Shown here: positions 1 to 11,300 of the stretch, piece by piece
How positions within the stretch are numbered: the first letter of the stretch is position 1
How the letters are laid out: every line of letters starts with the position of its first letter
Notes under the pieces: generated by a model
The model's input: the letters and a program-made list of their open reading frames with translations, nothing else
What the model was told of the DNA's origin: nothing
The model's database searches: none
Position numbers and translations under genes: made by a program
Assembly (NCBI GenBank): GCA_011763485.2
Contig: JAANSK020291490.1
Coordinates: forward strand, 1-20,019
DNA: 20,019 bases
Direction of reading: 5' to 3'
From: Isoetes engelmannii
Taxonomy: Eukaryota > Streptophyta > Lycopodiopsida > Isoetales > Isoetaceae

Positions 1-202
1 GATAATTAGTTATCCATTTAATTAATGTGACACCTTAGCTTAGCTACCATGCTTAACTTAATAATTGTAGGCACCCCATGGTAACTTAACTTACCATGAT
101 CATTAGTGACGTGGCAACATATTTATACTCGTATAAATACGTGGAACGTCACATCTAGACTCTCTCTTCCATCCATTCAGGGCTGGAAGCAATACTTCAA
201 AC
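1..202. other. 5' flank with dyads and a TATA-like element
   Basis: No coding sequence is seen. A perfect short palindrome has arms CATGGTAA (77-84) and TTACCATG (91-98). A longer imperfect dyad spans 106-152, beginning GTGACGT and ending ACGTCAC, with TATTTATAC facing GTATAAATA in its middle. TATAAATA lies at 132-139, followed by a pyrimidine-rich stretch (about 157-178). The layout resembles a plant core promoter with ACGT-containing elements, but what follows is a LINE remnant, so this may be chance, an old promoter, or another repeat. Confidence 0.3.
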
Positions 203-495
203 ATGATGAGGAACATTTTTGCTGCTTGGAATTTTGCTGCTGAGGTTTTTGAACATGTGTCTATGTCTGATCTTTGTGGCAATTATTCTATCTTTTGGTC
301 TCCCCTTTTGGCCAAGAATCAATACTCCTGCCTTGTTGAAGAACACTCAAGGAGTTATAGGAAATGGAAAAATGCTGGTGTTTCTATTCTTGCAGACCTT
401 TGGCATAGACATAGATGGAGATCTTGGGATGAAGTGAGAAACCTTGGCTTGAATTCTCCTACTGATCATAGGTTAATTTACAGGCACCTGCTCTC

Positions 496-870
496 TTGCT
501 TAAGTCATACCACAATTCCACAATCTATAGACTGACTTCTGAGCTCAAGTCTGACAGGATCCCTCTAAGGTGGAACATGGCTACTAATGTGTTCATTAAA
601 ATTCTTAGGAATTGTTGGAAGACCTACTGCCAACCCAAAATCCAGCTTCTAGCTTGGCTTGCCTTGCACCAAGCCATTCCCTCAAAATGTTATATCAAGA
701 AGAGAATTCATAGTGACAATCCAGAATTTGATATTTGTGCAAATAGGTTCCAGAGACTGCCAATCATATCTTCTCTTGTTCGTCCTTGATCCCCTTCTGG
801 AACTGGCTTAATGGCAGCTCCAATGCTGCTGGTTACAGAATTACTTTTCAGAACTCCATTATTCAATTTC
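496..870 (+). pseudogene. LINE zinc-binding reverse-transcriptase tail (zf-RVT-like), frameshifted
   Basis: The first half reads in the frame of 496-789 (RWNMATNVFIKILRNCW, then KIQLLAWLALHQAIPSK), the usual run into the zf-RVT zinc site of plant LINEs. The frame then slips around 747-751 and continues as ANHIFSCSSLIPFWNWL, which supplies the H-x4-C half of the zinc site and the conserved W. A cysteine at DICANRF is the likely remnant of the first CxxC. The frameshift inside the zinc site shows it is dead. The assignment rests on motif order and agrees with the RNase H trace and poly(A) downstream. Confidence 0.65.
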
Positions 871-1369
871 TGTCTGGCACAAATGTCTTTGTCAATTCTA
901 TGAAACAAATTGCCATGTGGTGTATTTGGAAGTTCAAGAATGCTATCTCCATTGGTAAAAGAATTTTGGGAATTTCAAGTTTAAAGTTGCTTTTCTTGGT
1001 TGAATTGACTGCTGCAGCTATGGCTCATAGGTCTAAAAAAAAGGATGCTTTTGATAGGAAATGGCTTGGTTTTGGTCACTACATTGGCTCTTCTTACTTT
1101 TTCAAAGCAAACCATGCAAATTTCTCTTCTAATGACTTTCTTGATTACAGATTTGCTGAACATTTTAACAGGAATGAATAATGGCCATCCTGAGTTAGAG
1201 GATCTGTCTCCTGAGGAGGCTTGGGCTGGACTGAATAGTGGGTTTGAATTTTCCCCCTCGAGAGCTAGGTCTCGTTACTGCTAGGTTCAAAAATGTCCTT
1301 CTTGATGGCTATCAAGCTTGGTGCCTTACTGTTCTGCTTTTCTCCTTCAGCAACTTCATGGCTGTAGAC

Positions 1370-1588
1370 CAATTCTTAGCTTTCAGAAACAACTACTATT
1401 ACCACTTGGGTAGCTTTGTGGCAGAAGGTCTTAGTGTGTCGGCAGAAGTCAACTTCCCTTTCCTTTGGCTTGTTCTCACCCTCCATTCCTGGTCAGATAT
1501 TCCATGGAAAGAACTTCCAGCCCTTATTCACATTGGTGTTGATAACATGCTACAGGAGTGCATTTGGTTTCAGGAAGAAGATTTCTAG
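1370..1588 (+). pseudogene. LINE RNase H-like domain remnant
   Basis: In the frame of 1238-1588 the peptide FRNNYYYHLGSFVAEGLSVS, then EVNFPFLWLVLTLHSWSDIPW, then IHIGVDNML follows the pattern of the RNase H domain that ends many plant LINE ORF2 proteins. In that pattern a G-G-hydrophobic-R-N start is followed by the glutamate-containing helix and a final hydrophobic-D-S/N strand. The catalytic glutamate position is matched by AEV and the later aspartate by GVDN. No upstream start or intact linkage to the zinc domain remains. Confidence 0.5.
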
Positions 1589-2017
1589 AATGCATGGTGT
1601 ATATATGAAGTCTCTCCTTCTTTTAAAAGTTTGGATGCACAGGAGATTTGGCAGCACATTTTTGAGAGGTGATGGTCCTCTTACTCACCTGATATGGCAG
1701 AGTAGAATCCATTCAATTTTGTGTTCATGGTGATTCTCGGACGTCTAGTAGAAGATCAAGTCAAAAGTTCAACATCAAGAAGACTCCTCGGATTATGTTT
1801 TGTACAATCTAGCTTACTTTACTTTGGCAGTTATTTCGGTTTTCCCAGTTGCAGTTTCAATTACATTTACAGTTACATTTCTGATTTCAAGGGATCAGCC
1901 CAAGGACTACAAATAGTTAGCCACGTTTTACTTATTGTTGTAATGGTTGTTTGGAAGTTCTCCACAGCCTATGTTTGTACTTTCTTTATTGAGTAATTAA
2001 AATTCCCCTTACATCCA

Positions 2018-2042
2018 AAAAAAAAAAAAAAAAAAAAAAAAA
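2018..2042 (+). repeat. LINE poly(A) tail
   Basis: About 25 consecutive A residues close the LINE remnant and mark its 3' end and + orientation. The sequence changes at once to unrelated DNA (TCAAAAAATCCCGTAC). The still-long homopolymer suggests an insertion that is not very old or is polymorphic in length. Confidence 0.85.
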
Positions 2043-2303
2043 TCAAAAAATCCCGTACAATACCATCCACGAATAGTTCCCACCCTGATATACCTCCAGC
2101 AATAGCAGTAGGACATGAATTCGTTGGAGTTTATTAATTGGAGTTTATGACCCGAGACATAGACAGACTAAAATAGATGACAATTGACCCCTAGAATTAA
2201 GGACACTGTCACCGCTAGATGATGTTCGCTAGCGCTATGTGACATTGTAAGAATTTGAAGTATCCAAACCTAATTTCCATGGTTTGTTGGCCCAGCAGGA
2301 TCT
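2043..2303 (+). promoter_or_regulatory. Presumed 5' UTR and promoter-proximal region of the NOMO-like gene
   Basis: This 261-bp gap separates the LINE poly(A) tail from the NOMO-like start codon, so it must hold the leader and perhaps part of the promoter. No convincing TATA box is seen. A dyad GCTAGCGC occurs around 2230-2237. The promoter may have been separated from its gene by the LINE, or the LINE may lie inside an upstream UTR intron. The sequence alone does not decide. Confidence 0.35.
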
Positions 2304-5300
2304 ATGCATAGATCCGGAATGTTTTCAACGATGTCGATCAAGTGTTTGCATACTGCGAGTTCTTTTGTCTTTGCCTTGCTAATGCTAGCTATCAAAGTTG
2401 CAGCTGATGATATACAAGGCTGTGGTGGCTTCGTCGAGGTAAATCAAGGAGCTGAAAGCATAGAGAGCATTGTCTGTTTTTGTTATAACTATAGCTCGTT
2501 GGATAGTATTGTATCATCTGCGATGGCATGGATGGAGTTTGTAAATTCATTTCATGAAACTGCGTTCTTTAACGATTGGGCTGTTGTGTGTTACTGGGGA
2601 ATAAAGTTACGTTGTGCTTATATTTGACAAAGCACTTGGCATTAACACAGTTCGAATTTGAGATTTCGTCGTATGCTTCACACAAATCTTATTGCAGGCC
2701 AGCGCATCATTGACAAGGTTGAGGAAACCATCAGATCCAAAACTTGACTATTCAGATATTACGGTAAGAATTTTTATTCACTCGAAAGAGAACTTCCAAA
2801 ATGTGCTATGTTATTTTACTTAATTCAATGAGCTGCAGGTTGAGCTTCACACTCTAGATGGTCTTGTTAAAGATAAGATACAATGTGCTCCTAATGGTTA
2901 TTACTTCCTTCCTGTCTATGATAAGGTATGCCTATTGGAAAGACAAACTTTTGAATCGATAAAGTTTCTTAGCTCGTTAATAAAAAAATTCTCTGACTCA
3001 TATGTGATTTAGGGATCATTTTTGCTGAAGATTGTTGGGCCTAAGGGCTGGTCTTTTGATCCTGAACAGGTATGTACCTGACATTCTTATATCCCACTCT
3101 AGAGAGAATGGCCTTGTTCTCAAACATATCTTGTATGTTGATGCATTTCTGGCAGTATCAATCAGGCAAACAAGTGACAAGTATTATCTCCGCTTCTTAT
3201 CTGCTTTGTTCGTTACTTGGTCGGCTTACATTTAGAAGCACCTAAACAGATCTCCATGTGTTACCATGTATTTCTTCAGCGTTTTAACATCATAAAACTT
3301 GTTTGTAAGCCTCTCTGGAATTACTTCAGTATCTGCAACAAATTGGCAATAGGTTCCATTCTATCATGATAGACCACAGTCGAGTCTCCTTATAACATAT
3401 AATGATAAAGTAGTTTCTTAGCATTCTAAGACAGATTAGGAGTAATTTGAGGATGCCTTCTACTTCTGGCAAGCCTGATGTCATCTTTCATCATGGTACT
3501 TGCTTGTCTGGTGCAGGTTCCTGTGATTGTTGATAGCATAGGCTGCAACGGGAATGAAGATATTAACTTCCATTACACAGGGTTTGACATATTAACATTA
3601 TACCATGCTGATTTTTGAAGTAGAGTTTCCTGCTTATAGCAACTTGTATACCTCTTTACCTTGCAGGTTCACTTTGTCTGGAAGGGTACTAGGTGCAGCT
3701 GGAGGAGATAGCTGCGCAGCTATTGGAGAAGGTCCTGCAGGAGTGAAGGTCATATTAACGCCAGTGCATGCAGCTAGATTTGGTGATCCCATTCATGTAA
3801 CAACAGTTGCGGGGGGCACTTTTGCATTCTCCAACCTACCAATAGGTGACAATGAAGATTCTGAATTTATAGCCTAGAGCAGATTTAAATGTTTGATAGG
3901 ATGCCTTCTCTACGAAGTTGCAGATGCATATAAGTGATAATATGTAAGAAATAATAAGTCGTTTGGTATTTATAAGAGCTCGAATATTTCATGCAGACCA
4001 AAGCTGGTAAGTAGAGGTATTTGCAGCTTTTAGAATCTAATAGAAGGTCCAACTGTTGGCGTACTAATAAATTCATAAAGGCGGCTTGCTATATCAAGCA
4101 TTTATGTGTACTTTTACCTTGGGACCTCTAGCCGCATTGTAATTTTCCATCCTTAATAAATAAAAAATATCCGGAAGCTGATGTGTAGCTTAGTGGTTTT
4201 ACCTTTCTTCAGAAGTAAGGAGGTTTGTTCATGATGAAATGAAGTAGAGTTTATGACTAAGATATTTGCTAAAATATTTGTGATTATCCTATGGCTATTT
4301 TATGGATCAACATCAACAAATATTTATGACAGTTATGCATGGAAGCACAATATTCTGCTAGCTGAAATTGAACGAGGCATTACTGCCTGCCATCTTACCT
4401 GCTCTATTATCTTTATCTTAATACCTCTATACTCATTAAACTTTGATATGCATACAAATGGCTATTTTATCAATACGTGAAAACTCATCAAACAATAGAT
4501 AGTCATAGTAGGAATGTTGCTAAATCATACTTGAAATATATTAAGTATGTTAACAAATTCAAGAATCGAGGTCAGGTGCTGTTTTATTGATGTACAAACA
4601 TAGATAATGGACATGACTTTGAACTGAATATTGCAGGAAACTATAGATTGGAAGCTACTCACCCAATACTTAATGTTACAGCAACAAGGTCACAAGAGGT
4701 ATTAATTAAAGTTTTAGTTCAAGTCCCCAAATTGAATTATTCTTCTGATCATATGGAGCTTATTACATTTTTGCAGGTGACACTAGGTTGGGACAATGCT
4801 AACGTTGATGATCTTTTCTATGTTCCTGGTTATAAAGTTGAAGGATCAGTGTTGTCACAGGTACAAGTTGGTCTAGCTGTATAATTGTGTTTGATTTTCC
4901 ATAGAGCAACAATTCCAATATCTGCGGTACATAGAAAGTAAAGGGAGATTATGTTTGAATTTTATGTGCATATCCATCATGATTCCTCTGCTTAATGGTA
5001 AAGGTGAGTAACACGTTAAACCACCTACTTTCATACATCAGAACATGTCTACTTTAGAATGGTCATCTCTTGTTGGGCTGGAAACTGGAAAATGGTTCTT
5101 CTTTTATTTACTGAATATTCCTAAGCTTTCAAAACCAACAGACTGTCTCTTCTCATCAATAACTTAGACTGCGGAACAAAAGAATGTATGTTCAACATGT
5201 TTGATAAGTGAGGGATAAAGTTTATGTATGGTAAGACATAATCATGGTTGGAAGATTGATGAACGAACTCATGAAGTCAAATGGACCTTGTAGTAGGGTA

Positions 5301-8300
5301 GTATGGTTGCGTGAAATGCTGGACAAAATAGGATGGCTCCAATGCAACATCTAAAAGGAATCTTAAGGTAGATGTGTAGATGCGGCACATCGAAAACATT
5401 GAAGCATATCCTGTTTTAGATGCATGAAAGATGGGTTCGTAAAGTAAGAAATTGCTAAAACATACCTTTACTCTATAGGACCCTGCAGCAGCCACAATCC
5501 TACTAACAAAAGCAGATGTAGATCATATAGAACTGCATAGTACATCATTAATGCCATATTTTAGATATAGGAAAGGGACATCAGAAAAAGAAAGATTACA
5601 TTAATGTTTACGAGAGACTGCTTGGGTCTATGAGACCAATTATTACAGCAATCATGTACAGTCAGTTAGGTGTGCATTGCAGCCTCCCATCCAGGGTACT
5701 TGTATATCCACCTAGCACATAAATGAGTATGCTATTGGTCAGCTCAGGCTCCTAGAGCTAAGGTCGAGTGCTCGAAGAGGATCTGCAGATTGTCTCATTT
5801 GAATGTAGTCGAGTCTGAGGGACACTTTATTTTTACATGTCCAGTATATTGTGAAATAAGGGCCAGGTTCTATTGCCTCTTTCGGTAACCTACCTCCTTT
5901 TCAAGCTAATCAGCTATGAGGATCAGAAATTTATAGCTTTATTCCTTCACCAAATGACGATCATAGAAAAAATCTGTTGAAGGATGCTGGGGGGAGAACT
6001 GGGCAGGAAAATGACCCTACACAAAGGCAGTTTACTCTCTTTCTCATTAGAGGTGATAATGATACTAAACTGAAGTCAGGCACTCTTCCTGGGCCATCTA
6101 ATCCTATTCCAAGAGGGGAAAGCGGGCAGCAAAGAAAAGACATAAGCAGTTCTTTAAAAAGAAAAACAAGTGTGACATCACCTCATAGTTTGAGCAAGTG
6201 GCTAGGAAGAAGACAAAACTTTCCTAATTTCAATGTTGTCTGTAGATAGAAAAACTCGTGGCAAAAAATGATAAAGAAGATAGTTAAATTTAAAAGCCAG
6301 GGAAGGCATCCAACACTAGATGTTGATAGATGCTGCAGATGCCCATCTAAGGCATCTACACTTTCAGATGCCGGCATCTGTCCTTTTAGGTCGATCACTG
6401 CCGCAACGGTGTTCAGACTTGCTGTGGTTAGAATCGCAGATAGACTAATTTAAAAATATCACTATCTCTCGGTATTTTTAGTTCTACTTTTTCTTCCAAC
6501 GTAACTATGAAAATTGCAATCTGTACATTAGCATTATTGTCCTTCTGGTTCCATTTCATCTCGTAGAGATTAAAAGCTAAGCAAAATTGTTTAATTCTCA
6601 CAGGGGAATCCAGTTTTAGGTGTCCATATTTACCTTCATTCAAATGACGTTAAATCAGTTTATTGCCCTCAAGGAGCAGGGAACTCCCCTTGGAATATGC
6701 AATCTCTCTGTCATACTATTTCTGATGCTGATGGAAGGTTTCAGTTTTCTAACGTCCCTTGTGGTAACGTGGAAGATTATATTATCAACTATTGGAGAAA
6801 ATGCTGGTATTTTTAGTATACTTGTCTTATTATTGCTTCTTCAGGTAAATATACGCTTGTTCCATATTACAAAGGAGAAAATACAGTATTTGACGTGTTC
6901 CCTTCATCCATTGATGTATCTGTGATCCATGAATCAATGTCTCTGAAGCAGGCATTCCAGGTAGGGCCTAACTATCTCTATTCAAGTATACTCGTTTAAC
7001 ATCTTTTGAGATTTCGGAGCACGGTTTGTCCATCTCTTGCAAGCTATGTGAATATTCCCCTCCGCAGCATATCATCCTGTGTATAGAAGTCAATTAAGAA
7101 TATGTTTTAGATATCTTATTCTGCAAGTATTTGCCATTATTATTGGAGATTTGATGTAAGGGGTATCTCGCATTATTTGAGTGTAGGTAACAGGCTTTTC
7201 AGTTGGTGGTCGGGTGATAGATAGCAATGGGGATGGAATAGAAAATGTAAGGTTGTTTGTGGATGACGTGAAGCGCGCAACAACTGGGTCAAACGGTTAC
7301 TATAAGTTGGACCAGGTAAAATATTTAGGCATGACAAACTTTTTTGTCAATAGTACTTTGGGATCTTGTTCCAGAACTGTCTTGGAAGCCTTAGTTCTGT
7401 GGGATCAAAGATCATCGCTGGGCAAATATAATTGCTTATTATGATAGAAAAGCTATGCAATAAGTTTTAATTTGACTTTGGATAAGAACTGAAACAGGAC
7501 GAGCAGCTGGCAAGCGCTCACAAAAGAATTGCACTAACCAAGATCTAATGGAACTTGTCTAACTAGCCCTTATATGATGGTGGACCCAAGTCTTCATAAA
7601 CTGCCATATAAGTAAACAGGTGTATACATATGGCATGTAATACATTTAAAATGCAAGGTGTATGTTTGAAACCAATAGTTTGCTACTAAGGGTACTGCAA
7701 TGTTCTTATTGAGGCGGTAATCACTTAATCTCGTAATTCTGGCAATCTGGCGCTGTTGCTTTAAGGGTGCATCAATTAGTAATTTATTGTGTATTTCACA
7801 GGTTTACTGCTTTTTGAATATCTTACTTTCTTTCATGTTGCTCGTCTTTCCTGATCTTTTCTTGCTGATTCTGTAACGTTTCCATACTTATATTTGTTTC
7901 AGGTCACATCTACAAGATACGATATAAAAGCATCAAAGCCTCATTATAAATTCAGTTCCTTATCCAAATTTATGGTAAAGATTACACAATCTTGTCTTGA
8001 GCATGTGCATGCTTGCATGGATCGTTAAACGTGCAATGTTCAACTACTGTATACCATGTAGAGACATTAAATTGTGGCCTAGTTGATGAGTGTGTAGTGC
8101 TTACAAAGCTTTGAATTTCTCAAAGAAGCCAAATTCTACCATGACTTCTCCGTTAACGAAGCTTGTTTGGTTCCATGTCATGTGATGATGTGTATAGATA
8201 GCATTATTGCTCAACGTTTCTTTTTGTTGTTTGTACTTTTGAAGTGTGTAGAGGATATCAAGGCAGTCTAATTTCTTTGCTGACATGTTGGTATAGGTTC

Positions 8301-11300
8301 TTCCCAACATGGAGCTGATTCCTGACATTGTAGCAACTAGCTATGAAGTGTGTGGTACTATCAACGCTTTAAGCTCTGCCCATGTTGTTAAGGTGAATAT
8401 GAAGCAAACATATTATACATGGGATGTGCATATCTACAGATTTAATAGTATTTCTTTGGTTAACAGCGCCAGGTGGCTTTAACACATGGATTTCCAAGTG
8501 TGAAGCCTCAAACCAAATATGTGAATGCCACAGGAGGATTCTGCTTTGAGGCAAGTCTTCTCTTTCTTTTTTTTCTTTCATTTTCAAATGAAACTGGACT
8601 ACTCATTGTCTGGATCGTAGATGTTGGATATGAAAACGGTCTTAGCTGTTGGCATTATGTATTTGTCTCATGTTGACAGGTAACCCCAGGGGAGTACCGG
8701 CTTTCTCCTTTGGCAATGCCCTCAGACACCCGAGCTGGAGTAATATTTTCTCCTGCTTACTTGGATCTTGTAGTATCTGGACCTATTCTTGATGCTGTTT
8801 TCAACCAGGTTAGCATTTCATGCACTGTTATTTTTTCTTGTTTTCTATGAGAAAATTTTGCCTTAAAACTCTGTACAAAATATAGAAATAATGAGAAGCT
8901 ATTAACTGTGTAACTGCAGGCACAAGTTACTATTTCTGGATATGTCAAATGCAAGGTGGAGTGTGGTTCTGTTGTGACTGTATCACTTACACCAATCGTT
9001 TCCACAAAAGATACAGAAACTCTTGCCACAAGCCAAGTGTTTCATTTATCTAATGAAGACACTCAATTCAGTTTTTCCAAAGTATTCCCTGGAAAGTACA
9101 AAATTGAGGTGCTTAATGGGTTTCATGGGAGTAGCATTTTTATGCTAGTCTTCTTTATAGTCTTATTTCTTGGCTTGACTTTAAGGATTATATATTAAAC
9201 AGTGTCGTTGACTTCAATCTGTGCAGGTGGAACACAAGAGTTCAGGTTCAGAGGATGACTGGTGTTGGGAAACGAAATCAGTTACTATTGACGTGGGAGC
9301 CACTGATATTTCAGGCATCTCATTTGTTCAACGGGGGTACTGGTTGCGCATTGAATCTACTCATGATTCAAGTGCTTTTACATTGCAACAGGGGAAGGAT
9401 GCTATTCCTTTACAAATTATGGTAATTTTGATGCTTTGGATCTAATATTTCTGCCGTGTTCTTGTGTGTATAACTGGTGTGTTGGGGTCTGTTGACAGAA
9501 AGGATGGCAGAATGTTTGCATTGAATCACCAGGTGTACATGAACTGGGATTTCTTTGGCCATGTGTTTTCTTTGGATCTCTATCTTTCCAATTTGACACC
9601 TCAAAGCCCAGTGTACGTTTACCATATAGTTCTTTATTCTTTTATACAATAAATATCCTTTGAAATCCTCAAATCACGTTCTGATAAAATAGTTATGCAG
9701 GTAATCCATCTGGTTGGACAAAAATATGTCCTGACTGGATATATCCATATTGACTCAAGAATTTACCCCTACTCAAATAATTTGGAAAATGGGATATTAG
9801 TGGACATCAGACGTGAAGAAAATGGTGCGATAGTAGATGGGCAAAATTATGCTCGTCTTATATCACATGGAAACAAAACAAATCCTATTGCTATATATGA
9901 ATATGCGCATTGGGCGCAGCTTAATGACAAACTTATCTTTGCCCCAAGGCATATAAGGTACACAATTATATTCGTAGTTCAAGGAGCAATTGTATAAGGC
10001 CATTGAAAAACCTTAGATTTTGGTAAGGTTGACGCCTTACCATGCCAGCTTTTAGCCACATAAAATAACTGTTCTGCTTAGAAGCAAAGTAGATTCAAAT
10101 AAATCTATCATGTTCTAGGTTACCTTCTATAGTTCCCTTGCCTCAACCAGTCTAGTTTTCTTCATCCCTGAGATTTGTCTACAGTCTACAATCTTATAGT
10201 GAACCTGGTTATGTGGCCTGCAGACACCCTTTTGGGCCAGTGAGCTATTGATGTGGTATGTCCTTTGTGTATAGTGCAGTTGACAATTTAAAAGGGCAGT
10301 ATGCTATAGATTGCGTTGAGCCTACACCAATATGTTTACATCGATTTGTTGTGGTTCTGCTCAGGATAACAGAGGAGGTCAATGTGACTGCAGCAGGGGG
10401 AAGTCAGCACATCTTGTTCTATCCCAGAGAACATCATGTAACTCATTCTTACTTCCTACAACATGCAAATGCTGATGTTAAATTCTAACTTTCTGGATTG
10501 GATACTCTAAATGTATTAAATGCTTACAATGGTTTAGATTATGCTATGAATAGGTGCATGTGGAGAGCGATGGATGTCAACCTGCAATTCCTGAATTTAT
10601 TGGCCGCCCTGGTACATATATAACGGGCAGTGTTTCACCTTCTCTTCCTGGGGTTGGGATAATAATCACAGCCCAAGAAGCCAGTGTTTCTTCCCTAAAG
10701 GCAGGTGAGATTGCTGCAACGGCTGTAACTGGAGAAGATGGTACTTATATTGCTGGTCCACTTTACGATGATACAACATATTCTGTTCAAGCGGAGAAGG
10801 TAGGATGCTGTCTGAGCCTGAACATGATAACTTGATAAGTTCATATAGTGTTCGTGTGTGGAATGCAAAATTTTCTCTTTCTAAATTTGAACTATAAGGC
10901 TTTACTGTTACAAGGACAGAGACCAATTAGGTTGTAGTGCATTTGTGTGTGGAAGTGGAGAAGGTAGTATGCTGTCTGAGCCTGAACATGATAACTTGAT
11001 CAATTCATGTAGTGCACTTGTTTGTGGAATGGAATTTGAACTTAAAAGCTTTATTGTTACAAGGACAGAAATCAATTAGGTTCACATTGGGATTTAACTC
11101 ACTTGGATACGCCTGTGTTGCTGTTTAAGATTGCCTATCCATATTTTGATACCACATTTAATATTTGTTATATGAGGGTTTTTAGACTTCGCATAAGAAT
11201 TTAGAGGGTCGAAGCTGTAAGCTTTTATTCAGACTTAGTTTGCTTCTTTTCCATGTTGGCACAAGGTGCTTATCATATGTTGCGTATAACTTGTTTGCTA

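Larger units (their letters stand above)
203..2042 (+). mobile_element. 5'-truncated, decayed LINE (non-LTR retrotransposon), 3' part
   Basis: Pieces of a LINE ORF2 C-terminus appear in order but in shifting frames. First comes a linker rich in W/R/K (about 290-535, for example residues SYRKWKNAGVSILADLWHR). Next are a zinc-binding RT tail (about 550-850), a segment IAMWCIWKFKNAI (about 910-950) typical of the region after that domain, and an RNase H-like domain (about 1370-1560). It ends in about 25 A residues (2018-2042) just after GAGTAATTAAAATTCC, as plant LINEs do. The reverse transcriptase and endonuclease domains are absent, so the copy is 5'-truncated or its 5' part is lost. Several frameshifts and stops make it non-functional. 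The exact 5' end is not determinable: 203 is where recognisable LINE-like reading begins. I did not find a convincing target-site duplication. Confidence 0.8.

Noticed and set aside
3885-4480. Small open frames on both strands in intron 6
   Set aside because: They fall in a well-supported intron, are short and AT-biased, and show no similarity to known proteins.
6300-6400. Possible miRNA precursor or short satellite from repeated AGATGC/GCATCT
   Set aside because: The pairing is short and patchy, with no continuous stem of precursor length.
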